From: Paracandidimonas soli | GTDB lineage: Bacteria; Pseudomonadota; Gammaproteobacteria; Burkholderiales; Burkholderiaceae_B | DNA length: 64,000 nt | Direction of reading: 5' to 3' | Assembly: GCF_004342005.1 (NCBI RefSeq) | Contig: NZ_SMBX01000007.1 | Coordinates: 1 to 64,000 of the forward strand | Shown: in pieces, positions 1 to 8,220 of the stretch | How positions within the stretch are numbered: position 1 is the stretch's first letter | How the letters are laid out: every line of letters starts with the position of its first letter | Position numbers and translations under genes: made by a program | The notes under the pieces: generated by a model | Seen by the model: the letters and a program-made list of their open reading frames with translations, nothing else | Databases searched by the model: none | Told to the model about the DNA's origin: nothing

Positions 1-91
1 ATCGGCGCTACCTTCCCAAAATCTTGTTTCGCACCTCGATTTTATGCGGGCTTAAAGGTATGCGCCGATTCCTTTTGGTGAAATTTCCGGG

Positions 92-2224
92 CTAGAACCG
101 ATATTCCACCTGCGCCAGCCACTGGTGATCGTTATCTCCAGCCGCATACTGCCCCGCGTAATCGAGCGACAGTTGCCATTGGCGCTGCGGCTGCCACATC
201 AGACCCAGCTGAGTTTGCAGAGCGTGGCGGGCAATGTTAACGCCGGGCGCCGTATGGCCACTCTGCACAGACCCTCGGGCGCTGCCCTGCCATTGCATCC
301 ACGGCTGCTCCGATGTGTCGGCATGGCGCCAGGCAGCCTGTGCGTAGACTCCCAGCGAGCCGGATTGCTTCAGCGCGAACTGGCGCTCGGCCCGCACGCC
401 CAGGGTGGCGGTGCGCATCCTGTCGGAAGTGCGTCCGGTTGCCAGCCATGCGTTGCTGGCCTGGTAGCGGTGCGACGGGGTCTTGTGACTGATCCAAGCC
501 AGCTCGAGGAATGGCGTCAGCGCCGTATCCCCTATCCGCCATTGGCGCGATGCCGAGGCAAACAGCTGAACCGTATGAGCGCGATGGCTGGTATGCAGGC
601 TTTGCCTCCATGCTGCCTGCGCCAGCTGGGCATGCCCGGATACGCTGTGGCGGCTGTAGGCCAGTCCAGTGGTGAATTGCCATGCATCGCGCCGGGCGGT
701 CAGCGCCATGCCCAGGTGCCAGGTATTGACCGAGGCCGGTGTCTGGCTGTCTCCGGAAGTCCATCGGGTATGCTGCGCCCCGCCGTACACGCTGCCATGC
801 CACACGGCATTGATGGGGACATCCATCCCCAGTATCGCGCCATTCAGGCTGCGCTGGCCAGATGCGGTCGGGCCGCTGCGCGAGCCATGCACGGTAAAGG
901 CATGCGCCCATGCGCGGGGCGCATCCGCCAGCCCAAGGCCGCCGCGCTGTTGATGCAGGACCGCCTGCCGCACAAAGCGGCTGTCGTCCAGCAGGATAGC
1001 CCGCACTGCCGTGCCGGATGCCTGCACATTCCACGCAACGGCCTCCCGCCTGGGTGACAGGGTAAGAATAACGCGATCCGCCGCGTAGGCCAGGGATGCA
1101 TCCAGGTCGTCGCGACTCAGCAGCCAATCGGCAAATGCCGAGCCTGGCTCGATGCGCTGGGCCTGCACGATGTTGTAGCTGACGCTGCGCTCCCATTCGC
1201 CTTCGGCCAGGATATGCAGTTGCCCGGCCAGATGGACGCTCCCGCCTACTAGCAGCCGGTTCGACATGCCGTCCGGCCTAGCGACGATCAGCAGCGTGCT
1301 GCCGTCGCTCAGATGCACATCGCCGCCCACCTGGAATACCGACCGGTCCGATAGCTGGCTTGCCGGCGACTGGCTGCCCGGCCACTGCCGCAGGCCGGGC
1401 GCGAACAGGACATCGCCATTGAGCCGCAGGCTTTGCGCCTGGCCCTGGCCCGACAGTCGTGTGCCGGAGTCGGCCAGCAGGCTGCCGCCCAGCATATTGT
1501 TCAAGGCCAGCGCGCCTTCGCCGAGATGAAATTCTCCCTGATACGCCAGGGCCATGCCGTCCAGAACCAATTCGCCCCGGCCAAGCTTCCATATGGGCAG
1601 ATAGCCAAGCAGATCGCCCTGGTGAACGGCACTGCCCTGCTCGACTACCCATTGCACGCCCGGATGCGCCCCGGGCCGGGGCGCATCGAATGGCAGACCG
1701 GCCGGGATGGACAGGTCGGCCAGTTGCAAGCCGTGCAGGATACCAAGCCCGTCGGCGTATTCCAGCCGGGTACCGCCCGAAACCTGCAGGGCGCGACCTG
1801 CCCAGCCCAGCGCCTGGCTGTGCTCCAGTCTCAAGACACCCTGATATAACAGGGTGTTGCCCTGGAGCGTGCCGGCATTGGCGAGCGCCAGGGTGCCATG
1901 CCCGGTTTTGTGCAAGCCGTGATACGAGCCGGGCGCGTTGGCAAGCGTGCCCATCAGCCGCAGACTGGCATTTTCGGCGATATGGAACTGCGCCGGCGCC
2001 TGCACGATGATGGCACGCGCGTCGGTTTGATTGCTGCCGGAGGGAATCTGGATGGTGTCGCCCGTGAACGTATAGGAGGCGGGCGGACTTGCTGGTACTT
2101 CGGGGGAAGGACTTGCGCTTGCCTGCATGGGTAGCGGCAACAGCAGCAAGGCCAGTGAAAAAGCAATGCCCAAGGGGAAATGATGCAGCGCGCGGCCGCG
2201 CTGTCCAGCTGGATGAACCGCCAT
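92..2224 (-). CDS. Autotransporter (type V secretion) outer membrane protein
   Basis: The 710-residue protein has a signal peptide (hydrophobic core about residues 18-33, then an Ala-Ser-rich cleavage region). A short passenger follows, with Gly/Leu-rich beta-strand repeats typical of autotransporter beta-helices (about 40-390). The C-terminal 280 or so residues form an autotransporter beta-barrel (alternating aromatic/polar strands, ending Tyr-Arg-Phe as outer-membrane proteins do). The start is supported by an AGGAGG-type ribosome binding site just upstream. Family knowledge: the barrel inserts in the outer membrane and the passenger is exposed or released. The passenger is short for the family, and I see no protease triad or RGD motif that would fix a function. 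It is divergent from the FAD oxidoreductase gene. Confidence 0.85.
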   Translation of the reverse strand: MAVHPAGQRGRALHHFPLGIAFSLALLLLPLPMQASASPSPEVPASPPASYTFTGDTIQIPSGSNQTDARAIIVQAPAQFHIAENASLRLMGTLANAPGSYHGLHKTGHGTLALANAGTLQGNTLLYQGVLRLEHSQALGWAGRALQVSGGTRLEYADGLGILHGLQLADLSIPAGLPFDAPRPGAHPGVQWVVEQGSAVHQGDLLGYLPIWKLGRGELVLDGMALAYQGEFHLGEGALALNNMLGGSLLADSGTRLSGQGQAQSLRLNGDVLFAPGLRQWPGSQSPASQLSDRSVFQVGGDVHLSDGSTLLIVARPDGMSNRLLVGGSVHLAGQLHILAEGEWERSVSYNIVQAQRIEPGSAFADWLLSRDDLDASLAYAADRVILTLSPRREAVAWNVQASGTAVRAILLDDSRFVRQAVLHQQRGGLGLADAPRAWAHAFTVHGSRSGPTASGQRSLNGAILGMDVPINAVWHGSVYGGAQHTRWTSGDSQTPASVNTWHLGMALTARRDAWQFTTGLAYSRHSVSGHAQLAQAAWRQSLHTSHRAHTVQLFASASRQWRIGDTALTPFLELAWISHKTPSHRYQASNAWLATGRTSDRMRTATLGVRAERQFALKQSGSLGVYAQAAWRHADTSEQPWMQWQGSARGSVQSGHTAPGVNIARHALQTQLGLMWQPQRQWQLSLDYAGQYAAGDNDHQWLAQVEYRF

Positions 2225-2620
2225 GGAAGCCTCCTCTGTTTTTGCGGTTGTGAAAAGTCAACAGCTGGGAGGACAGTTTTATCTGGCTGGAAGGAGAGGT
2301 CTTTGATCTAGATTGATATTTATGTTTATTTATTTCTTTTTATTACTTTTTGTTTTCATCGGGCATAATCCAGCAGCGGGGCCGTGGCGTCCCCGATTCG
2401 CATTCAATCCGGCATAAACGCTTGGCCATCTGAAAAAATAATTCCTGCCCAACCGATATATCGGATTTTTATTTCTATATTCCGATTTTTCAGATGATTA
2501 TTTGGCAGTCTATTTTCGAGATCGGAAATTATAATTTTGGAAGCCTGGGCCGCGCATGCCGGCCCTGCTTTCATGGCGCCAGGCGTCTGCGCGCAGCTCA
2601 TGTGACTCAAGGACTGAACT
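2225..2620. promoter_or_regulatory. AT-rich divergent intergenic region with nested inverted repeats
   Basis: This 396-base gap between divergent genes is far more AT-rich than its neighbours. It holds an inverted repeat with perfect 11-base arms, CATCTGAAAAA at 2427-2437 and TTTTTCAGATG at 2486-2496. Between the arms lies a perfect 12-base palindrome, CCGATATATCGG, at 2453-2464. A TATAAT hexamer is at 2530-2535, without a well-spaced -35. No convincing gene is seen. It probably carries promoters for both flanking genes. Confidence 0.5.
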
Positions 2621-4249
2621 ATGGCAAACGCCTCACCATTCGACTCGACCTACGACCTGATCGTCCTGGGATCCGGCTGCGCGGCCTTGACCGCCGCCCT
2701 GCGGGCCGCGACTTCGGGGCTCAGCGTGCTGGTCTGCGAGAAAACCAGCCTGCTGGGCGGCGCCAGCGCCATGTCCGCGGGAGGCATCTGGGTGCCGGCC
2801 AACCACCTCGCCAAGCGCGCCGGCCTTGAAGACAATCTGGACGACGCCCTGCGCTACATCGCTGGCGCCACGCCGGAAGATTGGGACGAAACGCCATCCT
2901 GGCGGGCAATGCTGTCGGCAGGCCCATCCATGCTCGAGTTCATCGAGGCGCACACACCGCTGCGCTTTCGGCTGACGAATGAGCCGGACCCCTTCCCCGC
3001 CGTACCTGGCTCGCGCCCGAAGGGCCGCATGCTGTCGCCGCTGCCGCTCAGCCGCCTTGCGGCGGGACGCCTGGCTTTCTGCATCCGGGGATCGACACTG
3101 CCCGAACCGTTCACCTATCACGATGTGCTGGAAACCGACCTCTATCACCGCCCGCTTGCCACCACCTTCCAGTTGCTGCCGCGGCTCGCGAAGCGGGTCC
3201 TCACGCTTTCGGCCGGCAAGGGCGTCGCGCTGATCACCGGACTGGTGCGCGGCTGCGTCGATGCGGGATGCCGGATCGTGCGCAAGGCGCGAGGCATCGA
3301 GCTGTTGCTGGATGGCGGCCGCGTCGCAGGCGCAAGAGTCGAATGGCAAGGACGCGAGTACGAGGCGCGTGCTCGCCATGGCGTCCTGATTGCAACGGGC
3401 GGGTTCGAATGGAATGCCCAGATGATGTCGCAGCACATACCCGGGCCCATAGGCTTTCTGGGCGGCCCGCGCTCATTGACCGGCGACGGCCATCGCATGG
3501 CGGAGCAAGCCGGCGCCGAGCTGGCCCGCATGGATCAGGCGACCTTTACGCCGGCCATCCCGAGGCCATACCACTGCGCAATACATGGCATGCCCGTCCC
3601 CTACCATGGGGAAGCCAACTCCATCCTGATCGACCGGCACGGCCGCCGCTTTACCGACGAGCTCATTCCCAATATCGGCGAGGTCATCAATCGCCGCGAC
3701 CCGGCCACAGGCGAAGCGCTGTACTTGCCGGCCTACGTCGTGACCGATGCAAGCTATCTGCCCAAAATGCCGCTGATTCGCTGGATGTCCAGGCTGTCTC
3801 CGGATTGGCTGGTCAAGGCGGAAACGCTGGAGTCGCTGGCGGCGAAGATCGACGTGGATCCCCGCACCCTGGCGGAAACGGTGACGCGCTACAACGCGCT
3901 GTGCGCTACAGGCGTGGACAGCGATTTCGGACGCGGCAGCACCAGGGCGCAGCAAGCGGCCGACAAGCGCAAGAGCGGCGGCCTGGCGCCGATCGTCCAG
4001 CCGCCCTTCGTTGCGATCCGCTTCCTGCGCTCCATCATGAGCACCAAGGGCGGCCCGCGCACCGACGAGCGTGGGCGGGCGCTGCGGGCCGATGGCAGCG
4101 TGATCGAGGGACTGTACTGCGCGGGCGCTTCCATGGCCAATCCGATCGGCACGCGCGGCGTCGGCGCCGGCACCACGCTCGGGCCATTCATGAGTTGGGG
4201 CTATCTGTGCGCCGACGATATCGTGCGCCGGGCTGGAGGCAAGCCATAG
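2621..4249 (+). CDS. FAD-dependent oxidoreductase, 3-ketosteroid dehydrogenase/fumarate reductase flavoprotein type
   Basis: The 542-residue flavoprotein has an N-terminal dinucleotide-binding fold (VLGSGCAALTAALRA, about residues 16-30), an acidic strand end (CEK) and a GGASAMSAGG segment usual for the FAD_binding_2 family. The C-terminal part has the usual GxxTxxGPRTDERGRAL and GTRGVGAGTTLGPFM-like FAD contacts. Relatives dehydrogenate 3-ketosteroids or reduce fumarate-like double bonds; the substrate here cannot be read from sequence. No signal peptide is visible, so it is probably cytoplasmic. An AAGGA sequence lies about 7 bases before the ATG. No steroid-catabolic neighbours are present, so the family name should not be taken as function. 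Confidence 0.8.
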   Translation: MANASPFDSTYDLIVLGSGCAALTAALRAATSGLSVLVCEKTSLLGGASAMSAGGIWVPANHLAKRAGLEDNLDDALRYIAGATPEDWDETPSWRAMLSAGPSMLEFIEAHTPLRFRLTNEPDPFPAVPGSRPKGRMLSPLPLSRLAAGRLAFCIRGSTLPEPFTYHDVLETDLYHRPLATTFQLLPRLAKRVLTLSAGKGVALITGLVRGCVDAGCRIVRKARGIELLLDGGRVAGARVEWQGREYEARARHGVLIATGGFEWNAQMMSQHIPGPIGFLGGPRSLTGDGHRMAEQAGAELARMDQATFTPAIPRPYHCAIHGMPVPYHGEANSILIDRHGRRFTDELIPNIGEVINRRDPATGEALYLPAYVVTDASYLPKMPLIRWMSRLSPDWLVKAETLESLAAKIDVDPRTLAETVTRYNALCATGVDSDFGRGSTRAQQAADKRKSGGLAPIVQPPFVAIRFLRSIMSTKGGPRTDERGRALRADGSVIEGLYCAGASMANPIGTRGVGAGTTLGPFMSWGYLCADDIVRRAGGKP

Positions 4250-4255
4250 AGCCTA

Positions 4256-4285
4256 GTATGACGAAGTATATATACTTCGTCATAC
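4256..4285. repeat. 30-base perfect palindrome between convergent genes
   Basis: The sequence from 4256 to 4285 is its own reverse complement: left half GTATGACGAAGTATA, right half TATACTTCGTCATAC. It lies 6 bases after the stop of the FAD oxidoreductase gene and in front of the convergent galE 3' end. The AT-rich centre and missing T-run do not fit a standard terminator. A dimeric regulator or recombinase site is possible. Confidence 0.6.
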
Positions 4286-4342
4286 GGTGCTTGCTTTATA
4301 TGACCCTCACCGATTGATGCCCGTTTCTTTAGTCTGCCAAGC

Positions 4343-4354
4343 AGTATATATACT
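4343..4354. repeat. Second palindrome sharing the AGTATATATACT core
   Basis: The 12-base palindrome AGTATATATACT is also the exact core of the 30-base palindrome centred 78 bases to the left. Two copies of one symmetric core in the same short intergenic gap suggest paired binding sites. No function is known. Confidence 0.45.
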
Positions 4355-4391
4355 ACCTAGCGGAGCAGATAAGAAGAAAGACCGCCCCCAC

Positions 4392-5399
4392 CTACTTCGC
4401 CTCTTTCTCCGCCCAGCGCCAAGCGTCCTCGCACATCTGCTTCAGGCCCAGGCTGGCCTTCCAGCCTATGACCTGCCGCGCCTTCGTCGTGTCCGCCCAG
4501 CACGCGGCAATGTCGCCCGGACGGCGGGCCACGATGTCGTAAGGCACCTGGCGGCCGCTGGCCTGTTCGAACGCCTTGACCATTTCCAGCACGGAATAGC
4601 CCTGGCCGGTGCCCAGGTTGACGGTCAGCAGGTCCTGCTCGTGCTTTTCGCAATGGCGCAGCGCCGCCACGTGGCCTTCGGCCAGGTCCACGACGTGGAT
4701 GTAGTCGCGCACGCCAGTGCCGTCCGGCGTATCGTAGTCGTTGCCGAATACTTGCAGCTTCGGGCGCAGGCCCGTCGCCACCTGCGCGACAAAGGGCATC
4801 AGGTTGTTGGGGACGCCTTGCGGAGATTCGCCGATCAGGCCGCTGGGATGCGCTCCCACGGGATTGAAGTACCGCAGCCTGGCGATTTTCCAGCCTGGTT
4901 CGCTGCGGTACAGGCTTTCCAGGATGTCCTCCACCACCAGCTTGGTATGGCCGTACGGGTTGGTCGCGGAGCGCGGATGATCCTCCGTCAGCGGCAGACG
5001 CTGCGGATCGCCGTAGACGGTGGCCGAGGAGGAAAACACGAACGTGCGCACGCCCGCCTGCTGCATGATCTGCAGCAATTGCGTGCTGCCGTTGACGTTG
5101 TTGTCGTAGTAGGCGAGGGGTATCTGCGTGGACTCGCCGACCGCCTTCAGGCCGGCGAAATGCAGGACGGCCGAGAGGTGATGGCTCTGGAACACGCGGG
5201 CCAGCAGTTCCGTATCCCGCACGTCGCCGCGCACGAAGGCCGGCTGCTGGCTGGTGATGGCCTGGATCGCATCCAGGACGGATTCGCTGCTGTTCGACAG
5301 GTTGTCCAGGATGACGACCTCGTAGCCAGCCTGCTGCAGCGCCACTACGGTATGGCTGCCGATGAAACCGGTGCCGCCGGTTACCAGAACTTTACGCAT
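4392..5399 (-). CDS. galE: UDP-glucose 4-epimerase
   Basis: GalE interconverts UDP-glucose and UDP-galactose for surface polysaccharide and galactose metabolism, using bound NAD. The 335-residue product starts MRKVLVTGGTGFIGSH (the NAD-binding glycine motif). It carries the SSSATVYG segment and the YGHTK catalytic Tyr-x3-Lys typical of extended short-chain dehydrogenases. The length matches the family. The reading frame is open a further 300 bases upstream. I chose the ATG at 5399 because the glycine motif starts there and GGAG sits just before it. It stands alone, convergent with the FAD oxidoreductase gene. Confidence 0.95.
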   Translation of the reverse strand: MRKVLVTGGTGFIGSHTVVALQQAGYEVVILDNLSNSSESVLDAIQAITSQQPAFVRGDVRDTELLARVFQSHHLSAVLHFAGLKAVGESTQIPLAYYDNNVNGSTQLLQIMQQAGVRTFVFSSSATVYGDPQRLPLTEDHPRSATNPYGHTKLVVEDILESLYRSEPGWKIARLRYFNPVGAHPSGLIGESPQGVPNNLMPFVAQVATGLRPKLQVFGNDYDTPDGTGVRDYIHVVDLAEGHVAALRHCEKHEQDLLTVNLGTGQGYSVLEMVKAFEQASGRQVPYDIVARRPGDIAACWADTTKARQVIGWKASLGLKQMCEDAWRWAEKEAK

Positions 5400-5634
5400 G
5401 CGAATTCTCCTGCTGTGTTCCTGCAATACAAGGAGTTTACCCTGTCCGGCGGATATTCCCAGTGCGGAAAAACCAGCTTCCCGGCCAACGACATGGCCAT
5501 GTGATGACAGTATCCATGGGTAGTTGCCGAGGCTTACGCAAGAAAGCGAGCCTGCGTAGAGTGGCCATACTCTCTGCACCATGGCCCGCCCTTGAATTGC
5601 CGTGTCAACATCACACGATAGTCCGGAGGCTTGC

Positions 5635-5656
5635 CAGATATATCCGAACAGATATA
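5635..5656 (+). repeat. Tandem CAGATATA direct repeat in front of the HigB-like gene
   Basis: CAGATATA occurs at 5635-5642 and 5649-5656, a 14-base period, and abuts the ATG at 5657. The spacing and place suggest an autoregulatory site for the downstream antitoxin. This is inference. No good Shine-Dalgarno sequence is visible next to the start codon. Confidence 0.35.
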
Positions 5657-6004
5657 ATGAATCGAACGCGCAAGATCCTGTATTGGGAAGGTTCGTCAAA
5701 AAAAGACTTTACGAAATTCCCGCTCGATGTACAAAAGGATATGGGAGTGGCGCTGTTTGTCGCCCAGTTAGGCGGCTTGCCGGATTCAGCCAAGCATTGG
5801 AAGGGGCTCGGTTCCGGAATTTATGAACTGACGGAAGATTACCGGGGCGACGCTTTCCGAACGGTCTATACAGTGCGGGTCGGCGGCGCAGTACATGTAC
5901 TCCATGCGTTCCAGAAAAAATCCAAATCCGGCATTGCCACACCTCAGCCGGACGTCACATTGATTGGGAAACGGCTGAAAGCTGTGCTCGCACGCTACGA
6001 TTGA
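5657..6004 (+). CDS. HigB-like (phage Gp49/RelE superfamily) toxin
   Basis: The 115-residue basic protein matches the phage-derived Gp49-like/HigB family: N-terminal KDFTKFP segment, LGSGIYELTEDYRGDAFRTVYTV core and HAFQKKSKSG strand-turn near the C-terminus. Family members are ribosome-dependent mRNA interferases. The ATG at 5657 is chosen because homology starts there; the open frame extends upstream without homology. The antitoxin gene follows 13 bases downstream on the same strand, giving the toxin-first order typical of higBA. Confidence 0.8.
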   Translation: MNRTRKILYWEGSSKKDFTKFPLDVQKDMGVALFVAQLGGLPDSAKHWKGLGSGIYELTEDYRGDAFRTVYTVRVGGAVHVLHAFQKKSKSGIATPQPDVTLIGKRLKAVLARYD

Positions 6005-6017
6005 GCAGGAGAATGAG

Positions 6018-6338
6018 ATGCCCCATCGCGACCACCCTCGTGGCACCGATAATGTGCTGCTCGACCTTGGTATCGAAGATGCCGAAGAATTATCAGCCAA
6101 GGCTGCGCTCGCACTCAAATTCAACGAATTGATCGATCAGCGCGGTCTCAGCCAAACCGAAGCTTCGGCCATCACTGGCATGACGCAACCAAAGGTGTCG
6201 CAAATCCGCCGCTACAAACTTCAGAACATTTCGCTCGAACGGTTGATGCAAGCTCTGGTATCGCTGGATCAGCACGTCGAAATCGTAGTTCAGCCCGCAC
6301 GCCGGGAACACATGCCCGGCATTACCGTCGCCGCCTAA
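6018..6338 (+). CDS. HigA-like XRE-family antitoxin
   Basis: The 106-residue protein carries a helix-turn-helix (GLSQTEASAITGMTQPKVSQIRR, about residues 43-65) of the XRE/HTH_37 type found next to Gp49-like toxins. It is preceded by AGGAGA at good spacing. Family knowledge: the antitoxin binds the toxin and represses its own promoter. The pair stands between galE and hyi, which have no functional link to it, so it looks like an acquired module. Confidence 0.8.
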   Translation: MPHRDHPRGTDNVLLDLGIEDAEELSAKAALALKFNELIDQRGLSQTEASAITGMTQPKVSQIRRYKLQNISLERLMQALVSLDQHVEIVVQPARREHMPGITVAA

Positions 6339-6360
6339 AAATTACCGACACACAGACACC

Positions 6361-7140
6361 ATGCCCCGTTTCTGCGCCAACATCAGCCTGCTGTATCCCG
6401 AGCTTCCGTTTCCCGACCGCATCGCGGCGGCCGCGCGCAGCGGGTTTTCCGCCGTCGAGCTGCAGTTTCCCTATGAATACGAAGCCGGCATGCTGGCCGA
6501 GCGTCTGCGGAACGCCAATGTCGAGCTGGTCCTGCACAACCTGCCGCCCGGCAACGCCGCCGAGGGCGAGCGCGGCATTGCCTGCCTGCCGGGGCGCGAG
6601 CAGGAGTTCCGCGAGGGGCTGGAACGGGGCATCGAATACGCCCGCACGCTCGGCTGCAAGCAGCTGAACTGCCTGTCGGGCCTGATCCCCGAATCCCTGC
6701 CGCGCGAAGAAGCGCTTGCCACGCTGGCGGGCAACCTGCGTCACGCCGACGCGACGCTGAAGAAGGCCGGCATCCGCCTGCTGGTGGAAGCCATCAATAC
6801 CTACGATGTGCCGGGCTTTGCCATGCACCGCTCGCAGCAAGTGCTGGACCTGATCGCCGCGCACGGCCTGGAAAACACCTGGCTGCAATACGACGTGTAT
6901 CACATGCAGCGCATGGAGGGCGAGCTGGCGCGCACGCTGGAAGACAAGCTGCACCGCATCGCCCATATCCAGATTGCCGACAACCCCGGCAGGCACGAGC
7001 CGGGCACCGGAGAAATCCGCTATCCCTACCTGTTCGAACTGCTGGACCGCTTGGGCTACAGCGGCTGGATCGGCTGCGAATACATACCGCTGCACGACAC
7101 CGACAGCGGCCTGGGCTGGATGCCGGAGGCGGTGCAATGA
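6361..7140 (+). CDS. hyi: Hydroxypyruvate isomerase
   Basis: The enzyme interconverts hydroxypyruvate and tartronate semialdehyde in glyoxylate/glycerate metabolism. The 259-residue product is a TIM barrel of the xylose-isomerase-like family. The two acidic residues expected for metal binding and catalysis fall at E143 (LVEAINTYDVPG) and E240 (IGCEYIPL), the positions known in the Escherichia coli enzyme. The stop overlaps the next start (ATGA at 7137), so it is translationally coupled to the membrane protein downstream. No gcl or glxR gene is seen nearby. Confidence 0.88.
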   Translation: MPRFCANISLLYPELPFPDRIAAAARSGFSAVELQFPYEYEAGMLAERLRNANVELVLHNLPPGNAAEGERGIACLPGREQEFREGLERGIEYARTLGCKQLNCLSGLIPESLPREEALATLAGNLRHADATLKKAGIRLLVEAINTYDVPGFAMHRSQQVLDLIAAHGLENTWLQYDVYHMQRMEGELARTLEDKLHRIAHIQIADNPGRHEPGTGEIRYPYLFELLDRLGYSGWIGCEYIPLHDTDSGLGWMPEAVQ

Positions 7141-8111
7141 CTCGCCCGTCCGCCTCGCTCTTTGCCCGCATCGTTCACGAATTGACGACACTGTCGCGAG
7201 ACTCGGTCAAGGTCTACTTGACGCTGATGCGCGTCATGATCCCCGCCATCATCGCCGTCAAGCTGCTGGACATGGCGGGAGCGACGCAATGGCTGGCCTG
7301 GCTGCTGTCGCCCGCCATGCACCTGGTCGGCCTGCCCGAATCCATGGGAATCGTCTGGGCCACCACGCTCGTCACCAATATCTATACCGCCATGGCCATT
7401 TTCTTTACCGTCAGCGCGACGGAAAGCCTGACGGTCGCCCAGGTCACGGTGCTGAGTACGATGATGCTGATCGCCCACGCCCTGCCGGTGGAAGGCGCCA
7501 TCGCCAAGGCCGCCGGCATGTCATGGCGCATGACGATCGCATTGCGCGTGGGAGGGGCCATGGTCCTGGGCGGGCTGCTGAACCTGGCCTATCGCGCCAC
7601 CGGCAGCCTGCAGCAGACCAACGTCCTGCAGTGGCAACCCGACGCGCCCGATCCCGGGCTGCTGAGCTGGGCGCTGGGACAATTGCAGGTCATCGCCATG
7701 ATCCTGCCCATCATTGCCGTGCTGATGCTGTTGCTGCGAGTATTGCGGCTGATCGGCGTCGAGCGCCTGCTCCACGTCCTGCTGTCTCCGCTCCTGAAAG
7801 CCATCGGCATCGGCAGGCAGGCCGCCAATACCACCATCATCGGCATCATGCTTGGCATCAGCTATGGCGGCGGCCTGCTGATCCGCGAAGCCAAGTCCGG
7901 CGCCGTAGGCAAGCGCGACATCCTGCTGACCCTGGCTTTCCTGAACCTGTGCCACAGCCTGATCGAAGACACCCTCGTCATGATGCTGCTGGGCGCGGAC
8001 CTGTCGGGCATTCTCTGGGCCAGGCTGGCGTTCTCGCTGCTGGTGATCGGCGTGATCGCGCGGCTGATGCCGCAGGGATCCGCCGCGCCCAAGCGCGCGC
8101 TGTCCAGCTGA
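7137..8111 (+). CDS. Nucleoside-recognition (gate) domain membrane protein
   Basis: This 324-residue polytopic inner-membrane protein has about eight hydrophobic segments and two related halves, each with the gate-domain signature seen in SpmA/SpmB and in nucleoside transporters (for example MGIVWATTLVTNIYTAM and MLGISYGGGLLIREAKSG). The substrate is unknown. The overlap with hyi suggests joint expression and perhaps transport of a compound linked to glyoxylate metabolism. That link is inference from neighbourhood only. Confidence 0.75.
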   Translation: MTRPSASLFARIVHELTTLSRDSVKVYLTLMRVMIPAIIAVKLLDMAGATQWLAWLLSPAMHLVGLPESMGIVWATTLVTNIYTAMAIFFTVSATESLTVAQVTVLSTMMLIAHALPVEGAIAKAAGMSWRMTIALRVGGAMVLGGLLNLAYRATGSLQQTNVLQWQPDAPDPGLLSWALGQLQVIAMILPIIAVLMLLLRVLRLIGVERLLHVLLSPLLKAIGIGRQAANTTIIGIMLGISYGGGLLIREAKSGAVGKRDILLTLAFLNLCHSLIEDTLVMMLLGADLSGILWARLAFSLLVIGVIARLMPQGSAAPKRALSS

Positions 8112-8220
8112 CGCTCAATCGGGCGGCCGTTTCCCCCACAATTCAGTACAATAGCCCGATCTATCCGCCCGGCCGCCCGCAGGCCCGTGGCCTTCATTCC
8201 GTCTTTATTTTGTGTCAGCC

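Noticed and set aside
1-91. ATCGGCGC/GCGCCGAT inverted repeat at the left edge
   Set aside because: Short 8-base arms separated by 53 bases, no clear hairpin or T-run for the autotransporter; probably chance, and the window edge hides context.
1278-2261. Long open frame antisense-phase to the autotransporter gene
   Set aside because: Arg/Gly/Pro-rich translation in a shifted frame with no motifs; it is a high-GC shadow of the real gene.
2404-2610. Small minus-strand frame of 68 codons in the divergent region
   Set aside because: No homology or ribosome binding site, and it covers the palindromic promoter region.
4256-4285. dif/Xer recombination site
   Set aside because: The palindrome length is similar to dif, but the conserved TTATGTTAAAT-type arm is absent.
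5400-5699. N-terminal extension of galE (open frame up to 5699)
   Set aside because: The glycine-rich NAD motif starts at the ATG ending at 5399, which has GGAG before it. The extension has no homology and would overlap the HigB-like gene start.
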